DNA from: Diplonema japonicum
Taxonomy: Eukaryota > Euglenozoa > Diplonemea > Diplonemida > Diplonemidae
NCBI GenBank assembly: GCA_964019335.1
Contig: OZ025728.1
Span: forward strand, 248,001 to 312,000
Direction of reading: 5' to 3'
Length of the DNA: 64,000 nt
The notes under the pieces are model-generated. The model ran no database searches, was not told the origin of the DNA, and saw only the letters and a list, made by a program, of their open reading frames with translations. Within the stretch, counting starts at the first letter, position 1. Each line of letters begins with the position of its first letter. This document shows positions 27,514 to 36,630 of this stretch, piece after piece. The position numbers were made by a program, and so were the translations under genes.

Positions 27514-29929
27514 TTAGCATTTCATGGCTCTCTTGCTTCCAACGAACTGCCTCCCGGACGCCCCGTTGGGGCACTTGGCGTACAGCTCGCACAGGGTGAT
27601 GGGGAGGGAGTGACACTGGGCTCCCTCGCTGCAGTACAACTCGTGCACGGAACCCCCGAGACGGCCTACTGCCTGATTTTTTTTTTTTTTTTTTTCACCC
27701 CCAACACACCGGCACATAGTCCCCTTGGCTGTAGACGTTAGTGACAAGCTTCCTGACGGAGTAGGAGCGGACGTAGTTCTTGTTGTGGACGAACTTCTTG
27801 CGGGAGTCCATGATGCCTGGTGACGAGATGCCAACAGCCTGTCTGTCGACAAGCGCTCCAGCGATCTTGGCCACAGCCCCACCCAGCGAGTGCCCTACAA
27901 AGACCACCTCACGCGGCTGGTCCTTCAGCGTCTGCTCCGCGTAGGCCACGACAGGGGTGAAGAATTTCATCCCGTCACCAAAGAGCCCACCCACAATGGA
28001 TGTGTAGGCAGAGAGGAAGGACTGAAAGAACCCAGGGGGCCAGTACAGCAGCCCAGGGACGAGGCCTGAAAGAAGCGAGAAGATGGTCATCTCACCGAAC
28101 AGCGACATGTCTTCCAACCAGTCCATGAAGCGGGGCGACGAGCCCCTCACTGCAATCACCGACACGTTCCTCGAGGCGGAGTAGATGTCGAGGAAGGCTA
28201 CCCAGTCGTCTGTCTTGTGGTTGTTATGCCTGACCACCCAGTCGGGCTCCCCGTCTGTGCCCGCATCTCTACTGGCAGCGTTGTTCAAAACGTGCATGAC
28301 GGAGTCCCCATCCGTGACGTTGATGTAGGCCATGGACGCTGCGTAGGAAAGGTCCATGATGTCCAGCCCCGCCCAGCGTGCGTTGCACAGCTGGTAGCAG
28401 TCCACCTCGGAAGGGGGGTCTTGTTTCGCACCTCCACTACACTGCGGGTTTCGGTGAAGCGGTGCCTCGAGAGGGTCCGTGAAGATGTCGGTAAACGCTT
28501 CCTGCTCGAAATACCCTTGGGTGAGACCCCACGTCGCATATCCTTCTTGGATGACGGTGAAGACCGCAAGGCAGAGGACCGCCACGTAGGCGAAGACGAA
28601 CGGGTAGCGGAGGGTGTTCAAAAAGGTGTCCAACGCACGGAGGCCACGTTCGCCTTGGTGCGCCCGCTTGCGTTCTTCATCAGTACGGCACACGACAGCG
28701 CACCCCATACCAGGGAGGACACTGTCGTTGAAGAGAAGCTGCGACGCTGCAACAACAGCGGACATCCCGATCTTAGCAGAGACGGACCCTTCATGGTACC
28801 AGAAAGGCGCGACAAACGAAGCAGTTATGAGAAAACGCATAACAGGGTTGATGTGATACCTGGTGTTCCCTTTGATCATCTCTTTCTTTTTCGGGACAAC
28901 GACAACCAAGAAAACAGCGATGAAGGTAGAGATGGCAACAGACACCAATGGTTCCTTCTTAGTCGTGTTGGAGAGGACCATGAGCACAGCTGCCGTACCT
29001 GTGTAGCATATATAGATAATCCAGTTCAGCGTGCTTTTTTTCGAGTATGACGATGGCTGCGATACGGACGCCCAGCACGTTAAGATCACAAAGCTGACGA
29101 GTTCAATGAGGCACAGCACCGTCCCCGAACCGAGGAAGTACGCCACGGAATGCCTCATCGCGGACATTGGTGTGGTGTCGATGGATTCTTGAAGCGATGT
29201 TAGAATGGCAGAACCCAACGCGACCGCAACAGCGATTTTCTTATTAGAATCGATGCTTCTGTTGATGGCAGTGGTGACGTCCTTCATGCTGGTCAATGTG
29301 TAGATTGTAAACGCTGTCTGCAAACCGGAATAAACCCACCCTGCAAGGGCGAGTCCTCGCTCGTAACGGGTGTTACTACGGTTGAACGCAAATGACGCTG
29401 GGAACAGAACTGTTAAGATGTGAACTGTGATGATTACAGCGGCTTGGGAGAGAACACGTCGTTCGGGGAGAACAGACAGATACAACTTTTTAGTGTTTGT
29501 CATGGAGGTCGAGCTGAACACTTCCTCGAATGTGTCATAGACAACAGCATGGGTAGTCTTCATGACAAAGTACACGGGGATCATCACGAAGAATAAAGTA
29601 GCGAGCTGTGCCGAGAGCTGGCCCCACTGTTTGGCGTCAACCGCCGTGTTCTGCCCAGCGATCTCCCGTAGAAACGGTTCCGTCAGAACGTGGAAGACGT
29701 CGATGGGGACGTTGAAAGAGAGAGAGATCAGGAGCGGCACCACCGGGAGCATAAACGAAGCGTGGCCTGCTTTCGACACCCATCCGGGCATTGCCTTGAA
29801 CACAACAGGAAGCCATGCTGTACACATGATGAATGTTGCAATCTTCTCAACATTCATCTTGCTGATTATCACGTAAAATGGTATCACGGCTGCCACTACC
29901 CCCAGCAACTGGCTCACAGCCGCTGACAT
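27514..29929 (-). CDS. Multi-pass membrane class-3 lipase (diacylglycerol-lipase type)
   Basis: Two exons, 29929-27710 and 27672-27514, joined across a 37-nt intron (donor GTGTGTTGG, acceptor AATCAG), give ~792 residues. Residues ~1-440 contain about ten hydrophobic membrane segments. The rest is a class-3 lipase with the nucleophile elbow VVFVGHSLGGAVA (Ser near 681). The catalytic Asp is probably in SQGDYVP at the end of exon 1 and the His in GSVHELYC at the start of exon 2. The splice is therefore needed to complete the Ser-Asp-His triad. Such proteins hydrolyse diacylglycerol or related lipids at membranes. Start chosen at MSAAVSQLL, because upstream residues translate a homopolymer leader. 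Other donors near 27698-27707 give stops, so the junction is inferred from frame. Confidence 0.75.
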
Positions 29930-30021
29930 TGGATTTTTTTTTTTTCCCCCCCTTTTTTTTTTACTTTTTTTTTTTTGCGGGAAAAAAAAAAAAAAAAAAG
30001 AGGGGGAAATTACCCACTTGG

Positions 30022-30606
30022 TCACCCCTCTGAAGGCACCACACAGTCATAATAACATAGTTCGCTTCCAACTGAAAAGGCACCGACCCTCACCTGACAC
30101 ACCCCGCATTGTATAGAATAGTACTCTGGTTCGTCGGTGGAAGTTGTATTTTTTGATTTGCTGGCCTTAACGAGTTTTTTTGGAAGGGTACCTGCAACGA
30201 TGGGTGAGTCCACCGTGCAGGTGAGTGGGGGATGCTCGGTGAGCCAAATGTTGTCCTTGAGGTGGTACACACAAGCTGCATTTAGGGTAACGGTGGTGAA
30301 GCAGCAAGGGCAGCTAAGGTGGCATCGTAGCTCCGACTGATCTTTATTTTTCTCTTTTTTTATACCCCGGTTCATGTATGTTTTCTGCACCCATTTTGCA
30401 TCGGCGTCGTCGGCGTCTGGATCGAATAAATCGTCGGCTTCCGTATATTTCAATTGTTTCTTTGCTTTAAGTTTCATCTCTTTATCGGTGCCGCCCCCTC
30501 TCCACACCACACCCTTTTGGTGATCGAAGCCAAACTCTTGTCCATCTTCCTCGCTGTCCGACACAGCCGTGTTCTCTGCCCATTCTGTGTGTGTTGACCC
30601 TGCCAT
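30022..30606 (-). CDS. EAPP-family (E2F-associated phosphoprotein-like) protein
   Basis: 194 residues from the ATG at 30606. The acidic N-terminus (SDSEEDGQEFGFD), the ADDLFDPDADDADAKWVQ segment and two Cys pairs arranged as CPCC ... CGVCQVRVGAF match the EAPP family, in which the N-terminal Asp-rich box is followed by a Cys-rich C-terminal domain, probably zinc-binding. The animal protein is linked to E2F-dependent transcription; the role in protists is unknown. An in-frame upstream extension is only translated poly-T leader. Its stop lies ~90 bases from the start of the lipase gene, typical of adjacent cistrons. Confidence 0.7.
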   Translation of the reverse strand: MAGSTHTEWAENTAVSDSEEDGQEFGFDHQKGVVWRGGGTDKEMKLKAKKQLKYTEADDLFDPDADDADAKWVQKTYMNRGIKKEKNKDQSELRCHLSCPCCFTTVTLNAACVYHLKDNIWLTEHPPLTCTVDSPIVAGTLPKKLVKASKSKNTTSTDEPEYYSIQCGVCQVRVGAFSVGSELCYYDCVVPSEG

Positions 30607-31015
30607 TTTGTTTTCTTTTTTTTTTTTTTTTTTCCCTGCTGTATTTCCGTCTGGAAGAACTTGAAGACAAATAAAAAAAAAATTTTTTTTTAAAGAGGGA
30701 AAGAAAAGAGGAGGGGGTGGAAGGGGAGGGTGGGGGGTTAAGAAAGAATGTATAAAAAAATATAGGTGGAGACAGTACTCTGACAAAAAAAAAAAGAATA
30801 TAAAAGGGTAAAAATATGAGAACACACAATGGGAAAGAAAAAAAAGTAGGGGGGGGGGACCAAGGAACCGCGGTCACATTCTGGAGGGAGACTAAAGTTT
30901 TTTTTTTCTTTGTCCATTTTTTTTTCTCTTTGCGAATGAGCGGGAGAGGGCAGGGGAATACAATTTTCAAAGGGGGGGGGGGGGGGGGGGGGGAGTTTCT
31001 TTGTTGTTGTTTGCG

Positions 31016-31150
31016 CGCACGAGCATTTTACTAAATAAAATTACTGCTCGTTGCGATTGCTTTTGTTAAACAAAAGTACGGTGCACTTTAGCCGCTCTTT
31101 CATACACGCCTGCTTCAGCAGGGGTATGAACAGTAATTGACATTTTTTTT
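31016..31150 (+). ncRNA. Candidate structured small RNA
   Basis: Three successive hairpins. 31016-31055 pairs CGCACGAGCA with TGCTCGTTGCG (one bulge) around a loop containing TTTTACTAAA. 31060-31076 is an 8-bp palindrome. 31101-31128 pairs CATAC/GTATG outside CCTGC/GCAGG with a TTCA tetraloop. A T9 run follows at ~31143, like a polymerase III terminator. The loop decamer resembles U5 snRNA loop I, and the order of hairpin, U-rich single strand and 3' hairpin is snRNA-like, but the U5 identity is only a suggestion. A random AT-rich fold cannot be excluded. Confidence 0.3.
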
Positions 31151-31791
31151 TCCCCCTCCCCGAACTAGAAAAAAAAAAGAAACGCCAATTCTCATCATTT
31201 TCCCTATACCCCCCCATTTTTTTTAAGGCAAGAATGTGGCACTCGTAGGTAGCTATATTACTACTGCTAAAGGTAAGAAGGAGTGAGGGTGGAGACGATG
31301 GAAAAAAAGAAAAAGTGGGGATGAAAATGAATGCGTGAGTATGGGCAAAGAGAAAGAGCTCACACCTGTAGTTGAATGTAGCTTTTTTTTTTTTTTTTTT
31401 TTTTTTTCTGGCTGCCTAATTTAAATAAAAGGGTTATCTCATAGAGGAAGAAAAAAAAAATTCTTTCCCCTCTCTTTCATGAAAAAAAAAATAACCCTGA
31501 GTAAGGATAGACCGTGTGTGTAGGCGTGAAAGGTGTTTTTTCTTCTTTTTTTTTCTGTTTGCTACTTTTTTTTTTTTTTTCTTTTCTTTTTTCTTCTCCT
31601 ATCCCTCCCTCTTCCTTTCAAAAAAAAAAATAAATAAAATAAATAAAATAACAAAAATATGGCCCTTTTGGACTTGTGACCGGAGGGCTCTCCAAAACCA
31701 CAAAGTAAAACAAAAACAAAAAAAAAGGGGGGGAAAGAAACGCGCTGCGGGTTACAAAAAAAATTTTCTTTTTTTTAAGTACCTAAGACAT

Positions 31792-31827
<36 letters not shown>

Positions 31828-32940
31828 ATAATGACCGCAGGATTATACTTCGTGTTGCTGAACCTGTTTTGAAACTTTATCGCATATGCTTAGAACAAAA
31901 AAAAAGTTTTTTTTTTTTTCCTGCAACGAAATACGCTCTCTTTCATCCCCCTCCCCCCTCCCTTTTTTAACAACTACAAAGTGTGGTAATTTAGAAAAAA
32001 GAAGAAAAAAAAAAAAAGAAACCCTTTCCCCCCGCATTTTGCTGTGTGAACTTTACATTTTTTTTATACCCCCTTTCCCCCCCCTTTTTTTCCTTTTTAG
32101 TACAAATTTCTCCCTATTAATTCGTTTAGTTCATTCCTTCTTGCCCCCCCCCCCCCCCACCTTCCTTGGCTAGCAGCTAGTTAATAAGAAGAGAGGAATG
32201 GGAGGGGGGGGTGTTGAAAAACTTTTCTTTTTCAAATCTGCGCATAATTCGGGGAGAGCATTTAACCTTTTTTTTCTTCTTTTTTTTTTCCCCCTTCCCT
32301 TTTTTATGTACGAAAAAGCCATGAACCAAAATAAAGTAACTTTTTACACAACAAAAAAAAAAGGCGATGTTTAAGGGCAAATCCCACTCGAGGACCACCC
32401 AAAAAAAAAAAAGAAGGAAACAACTAAACTGGTGAATATAGGGACGAATGGAAGGAAGAAACAAAAAAGAAAAGAGAGAGAAAAAAAAAAAAAAGAAATC
32501 TTGCCTCGCACTAGCGGGGTTCATAGCTGGCGGGCACAGGGCTTATTCGATGAGTGGTTACCTGCCGGGCTACCGATGCCAACTTCCATGGCCACCCGCC
32601 CTGCTGTGTATTTGTGTGTGTGTTTTTTTTTTCTTTCTTTTTTGCACTCTTTTTTTCTTCTAAGGGGGAGTAACAGGTATGAGAGAGCTGAAAGAAAAAA
32701 AGGGGGGAGAAGAGGGGGGGGGGGGTAAAAACGGAGTTGGTGTGAATACATTTCTTTTTTTAAATTTTTTTTTTCCAAAAAGGAAAAAAAAAGTCATGCG
32801 TTTTCTGTGAGTGGAAAAAAAAAAGAGAAAAAAACTGCCGACACTATCCCCCCCCCCCCCCCCCCCCTCCCCTTTTTTGTTTACACTTAACAATTCATAT
32901 CCGCCAGGAAAAATTTTATTCGCCCCGGAATTGATTTGCG

Positions 32941-32978
<38 letters not shown>

Positions 32979-33110
32979 CCTCAGCCTTTGTGTCAGTGAA
33001 GACCTGCCTCCTTTTGCTTGCAACTCTTCATTCAGGTATGAGGTGTGCGCTCCCGGTGTGGGGGTGGGGGAGTGCTTACTGCGCTCTGTGGAAAAACGAG
33101 CACAAAAGTA

Positions 33111-33141
33111 CCGGCCTGTCCCTTGCGTGTGACAGGGCCGG
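33111..33141. other. GC-rich hairpin in a spacer island
   Basis: CCGGCCTGTC and GACAGGGCCGG pair as a 10-bp stem with one bulge around a 10-base loop. It lies in the 32985-33165 island, which on the minus strand also has a short open frame. Function unknown. Confidence 0.45.
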
Positions 33142-33442
33142 CTAACAAAGCAAACCCCGAACACTAATAATAATAATAATAATAAAAAAAGGTAGCCAGT
33201 CATTCACAAATTCATTAAAAAATGTCAAAACGAAATTTTATGTCACTCGAGTGATTTTTTTTTTTTTCCCCCGAGCGACAGAAAATTCATTGGGCGTGAA
33301 TTATGTGTTATTTTTTTTTTTTTTTTACCTCCTCAATTTTTTTTTTTACGCATACCCCCTCTCCCCTCCCCCCCCCCTTTTTTTTCTCTTGCTTTTTCGG
33401 GGAAAAAAAAAAAAAAAAAAAAAAAAGGGCCAACTCCGTTTT

Positions 33443-34984
33443 CTACCTGTATTGCATAGGATGCCTCCCCTGCGTCAGCGGAGACACCAATGTCGACTGC
33501 GGGACAGGGAGAGAAAGCGGGATGTCGAAAAAGCCCCCTTTGAAAAGCTTTGCCACAAATGCGTACATCGGCGAGCTCGGCCCCGCCTGCCCGTTCCACT
33601 GCGCCCTGTACCGCGACCGCGCTTGTTCTGAAAAGTCACCAAAAAACAAATCACGGAAAAAACCGTACTTCCCAAGCACCTCGTCAAGCGGCTCAGCAAG
33701 AAGAGACAACACAGGATCAGCCATTTGCATACCAACATGCTGCAGCTGCTGATGAGGGTAAACAGGAGAAGGTACTGTCCCGGCATCGGACGAAGCTGGA
33801 GTATGCGGCAGTGAATAGTTTGAACTAACATCTGCTGTGTTATTGTTAAAACTACTTTCCTGAAGGTCGAACGTCAATGGTGCGGGAGCCAAGGGCGAGC
33901 CTTCTGGAGTTACTGATCCGCACGTGCTTCCAGGTGCGGGTTTTCCTTTTTTCTTCACGACGAGATCGTCAGCGTCGACATCGTCATCCGAAGCTTTTTC
34001 TCTCGCAGAAGCGAATTTTCTCTCCGCAGTGGTTTGCTTGCCTTTCTCGTGAAGATGTTTGTCTTCACAAGTATACTGTGCTTCGACCAAGAAATGTACG
34101 TCATTGATACACGCTCTGCGATCGTGAACTGCAAGTTTTAACAGTTCAGCGTGCATTGCCGTTCCACAATCGGCGAAATATGCTCCGAGAAGAACAGATG
34201 GGTGCGACCACGAGCCCGGTTTTTTCTTTTTCATATCATCCGCAAGCATTGCAACGTACGACCAGGCCGGTGTGATGTTCTTCAAAATAACCAAAACACC
34301 GGTCCATGTCAGCCTTGATACGGGTTCCAACCATGATTTCCTCTGAGCGTACAAACGAATTCGCAGAGTTGACCTCGATGTTGTGATATCGGTTGTTATC
34401 GGCCTCGATCGCTGTGATAGGTCAGACACCGCAACACGAATTTCCTCGTCGCGATTCAATGAGAGGTTGACGGATGTAGAGCCTGCTGGGGACCAGATAC
34501 CGATTACCTGTGCGAACGCGTGGCAGTGTTTTGTTTTGTGCTTTCGGATAACATCGAGAGATCCTCTGCGGACCTGTCCAATACCCGCTTCCACCGCTTC
34601 TGTAATCATTGCTGCTGACGCGTCGGCAGGAATTCGGTCGATGTATATTAATGTGCTTTGTGTTTCTTCGATTGACGATCCCGAAGCGGTCAAACCCTTC
34701 GCGCCATGTTCTTTGTTCAGCAAAACCGGCCATGATCTCAGCGATCGGAGGAGCGGTTCTGGATCTTTACCGTTTTGTGCGCCTGGTGTGATGGCGTGGG
34801 ATGACAACGAGCACCGTCTCAGAGATGGTGGCGATATACTGCCGGCAGCTGTCAAGAGCTGTGTGGAGGAGTTCGCGGACTTCTGCGAAACGGAGTGCAT
34901 GCTGCTGTCAAGTTCTGACCCATCATGAAGGTATGGTGGTTCAGACCCTGAGTCAGACTGGGTGCCTTGGCTTTTAACCTCCAT
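33443..34984 (-). CDS. Possible RNA-binding protein with an RRM-like segment
   Basis: 513 residues from the ATG at 34984. Residues ~100-190 contain LIYIDRIPADASAAMITEAV and a later KHCHAFAQVIGIW. These could be the RNP2- and RNP1-like strands of an RRM, but the aromatic residues are weak. A second block (~220-330, WTGVLVILKNITPAWSYVAMLADD and the following acidic stretch) is unassigned. The C-terminus is Ser/Pro/Gln-rich and ends FKGGFFDIPLSLP. No membrane segment or signal is seen. The stop codon is embedded in CAGGTAGAA, which could also be a splice donor, but no downstream exon is apparent. Assignment tentative. Confidence 0.6.
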   Translation of the reverse strand: MEVKSQGTQSDSGSEPPYLHDGSELDSSMHSVSQKSANSSTQLLTAAGSISPPSLRRCSLSSHAITPGAQNGKDPEPLLRSLRSWPVLLNKEHGAKGLTASGSSIEETQSTLIYIDRIPADASAAMITEAVEAGIGQVRRGSLDVIRKHKTKHCHAFAQVIGIWSPAGSTSVNLSLNRDEEIRVAVSDLSQRSRPITTDITTSRSTLRIRLYAQRKSWLEPVSRLTWTGVLVILKNITPAWSYVAMLADDMKKKKPGSWSHPSVLLGAYFADCGTAMHAELLKLAVHDRRACINDVHFLVEAQYTCEDKHLHEKGKQTTAERKFASAREKASDDDVDADDLVVKKKGKPAPGSTCGSVTPEGSPLAPAPLTFDLQESSFNNNTADVSSNYSLPHTPASSDAGTVPSPVYPHQQLQHVGMQMADPVLSLLAEPLDEVLGKYGFFRDLFFGDFSEQARSRYRAQWNGQAGPSSPMYAFVAKLFKGGFFDIPLSLPVPQSTLVSPLTQGRHPMQYR

Positions 34985-35099
34985 TTTTCTTTTTCCTTTT
35001 TTTTTGAACGATCCCCCCCCCCCTTTTTTTTTTCCCAGAGATCCTTTTTTTTGTGAATTTTGAGAAAGAAAAAAAAAATTTTTTTAAAATAAAAATTTT

Positions 35100-35453
35100 T
35101 TATGGTATAAATTTAACAGCATCTACGCCGGGTTCTGTTTTTCGATCGGCGCCTTCCCACTGCACGCCCATGGCGGTTTGTATGCGCCACACCCCGTTGT
35201 CCTCTTCTGTTATATCAGCGGGCTGGATCACCGTGAGTTTTACCGAACCCTCGCCGCACGAGTTGGTTGGTTCTATCTCCAAGGTCATCAGTCGTTGCTT
35301 CTGCATGAACATGCCAGTGGCTACCGTCCACTTTTTCGTGGGGTCCAACGGAGCGGCAACGCCGAATATCTCCACCTTTGTGAACACCGGTGCCTGTGCG
35401 GGGTCTTCGCCCCAGGTTTTTATTACCTCTCGCGGGTCGCTCCAGGTTCGCAT
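35100..35453 (-). CDS. Small protein of unknown function
   Basis: 117 residues from ATG to TAA. Begins RTWSDPREVIKTWGEDPAQ and contains two beta-rich stretches (VFTKVEIFGVAAP, GVWRIQTAMGVQWEGAD). No known family recognised. Its upstream side borders the truncated retrotransposon at 35517-36034, so an original 5' exon or leader may have been displaced. The codon structure is regular with no frameshift. If an exon existed upstream it is not visible between the start and the insertion. Confidence 0.5.
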   Translation of the reverse strand: MRTWSDPREVIKTWGEDPAQAPVFTKVEIFGVAAPLDPTKKWTVATGMFMQKQRLMTLEIEPTNSCGEGSVKLTVIQPADITEEDNGVWRIQTAMGVQWEGADRKTEPGVDAVKFIP

Positions 35454-35516
35454 TTTTTTCTTTTTCTTTCTTTCTTTCCCCCTATCACGGAACTATGCTA
35501 GAAAATACTAAAAAAA

Positions 35517-36034
35517 CTCAAAAAAACTCAAAGTGCAGGACAAACCCCCTCATGGAGGGCCGCCCTTGGGTGGGTTGGGGGGGCTATCTATTTATACTCC
35601 CCTTCTGGAGCATTGCTTTCGTTCCAATCGAGGCCTTGAGCGTCTTGCGGAGTCGCGTGATGCGGTCTCGCTTGTAAGCGGCTTTCAGTTCCATCAGCTT
35701 GTCGTGCGTGGAGTGGGTGGCGAAGATGGGCCTCCTGGCGAAACCCATAGTCGTTTTCCCACCTATTGCGATGAGGGACTTCACTCTCTTCTGTTCATCC
35801 GCCGGGAAGGGGCGTGGCTTCTTCCGTGCTCTGCATGCCGCGTTCAGCTTTCTTATCAGTGCTTTGATCTTGCGAGCCCTATCTTCCAGCAGACCTCCCA
35901 GTAACTTGCCTGTCGTCCATTCGAAGTCGATGGCCAATTCCACCGCTGACACTTCAGAGCTGGTGTCCTCCTTCACCCATCGTAGCTGTGACAACCACTG
36001 CAGCAGCGGGTTCAAGAATTCTGCGACGATTAAA
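35517..36034 (-). mobile_element. LINE A, 3'-end copy
   Basis: Near-identical to 324-840: same 3' boundary with CTTTGAGTTTTTT repeats and the same basic C-terminal frame ending ASIGTKAMLQKGSINR. It is 5'-truncated exactly at an A-run (36035-36056). A 2-base deletion near 35978 distinguishes it from copy 1. It sits in the ~600-bp gap between two host genes in the same orientation. Confidence 0.9.
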
Positions 36035-36060
36035 AAAAAGAAAAAAAAAAAAAAAGGAGG

Positions 36061-36501
36061 CTACTCATGAGCAAACTTACATCTCTTCCCGTATCGGCAT
36101 TCTCCATCGGCGGACCAGTTTCTGCATGGTTTCGTTTTATAGTGCTCGTTCTGTTCCCGACGGAGTCGGACGAGACTGGCTGGGGGGGGTTTGAGGGGGA
36201 GGGGGCTCGGCTGACGGATTTCTTCGGTCTCTTCTTCAACGATGGTGTACATGGCCACCTCCTCGCCTGCCTTGCGCACCCTCCACAACGCCTCGTCCGT
36301 GATAGACTGCATAGGCTTCAAATATTCGATTGTGTCCCCGCTGTCTGAAGCAACCGCTACTTCCACACCCTCCACCAAAACCCTTATCTCTTGAAGCACG
36401 TCGGCAACCGTTTCCACGCCAGGGGGTACAGCAAGCATCGCCCTGCGGGTGCCCGCAAGCTGTGCAGCGGTGCCATGAAAACGTAGTTTGATGCGCTTCA
36501 T
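36061..36501 (-). CDS. Single-CCCH zinc-finger protein
   Basis: 146 residues from the ATG at 36501. The N-terminal ~80 residues (MKRIKLRFHGTAAQL ... TVADVLQEIRVLVEG ... YLKPMQSITDEALW) have the strand-helix-strand pattern of a ubiquitin-like fold (tentative). A Pro-rich, Glu-rich linker follows, and the protein ends with one CCCH finger (YKTKPCRNWSADGECRYGKRCKFAHE, CX8CX5CX3H) at the very C-terminus. Probably RNA-binding. A strong trans-splice-like acceptor precedes the start. The stop is 26 bases from the A-run beside the LINE A copy, so its 3' UTR has probably been interrupted by the insertion. Confidence 0.7.
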   Translation of the reverse strand: MKRIKLRFHGTAAQLAGTRRAMLAVPPGVETVADVLQEIRVLVEGVEVAVASDSGDTIEYLKPMQSITDEALWRVRKAGEEVAMYTIVEEETEEIRQPSPLPLKPPPASLVRLRREQNEHYKTKPCRNWSADGECRYGKRCKFAHE

Positions 36502-36534
36502 CGTGGCATTGGCAGATTTTATATCCCACCCTGT

Positions 36535-36568
36535 CTGGATGAGTTGTGTCAAAAGAAAAAAAAAAAGT
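36535..36568 (-). promoter_or_regulatory. Probable spliced-leader acceptor of the CCCH gene
   Basis: On the minus strand a T12 tract with CTTTTGACACAACTCATCCAG precedes a 34-base leader and the ATG at 36501. The tract-AG-leader layout is that of a trans-splicing site. Confidence 0.55.
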
Positions 36569-36630
36569 TTTTTTTTTTTTTTTTCCAGAAAGAAAAACAA
36601 AAAGAGAGAGAATATGTAAATATTCTTTCT

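Larger units (their letters stand above)
30607..33442. other. 2.8-kb homopolymer-rich spacer
   Basis: No protein gene is supported. The stretch is unusually rich in runs: G22 at 30972-30993, C-runs at about 32145-32159 and 32848-32867, an A-run at ~31798-31825, a T-run at 32942-32978 and an AAT microsatellite at 33166-33184. Two higher-complexity islands (32505-32620 and 32985-33165) and the structured segment at 31016-31150 are the only parts that could be genic. It may be a boundary within the gene array or hold small RNA genes. Confidence 0.6.

Noticed and set aside
32533-32604. tRNA-like segment with GGCGGG/CCCGCC ends 72 bases apart
   Set aside because: The T-arm and anticodon stems do not pair on either strand, although a TCGAAT loop-like word is present.
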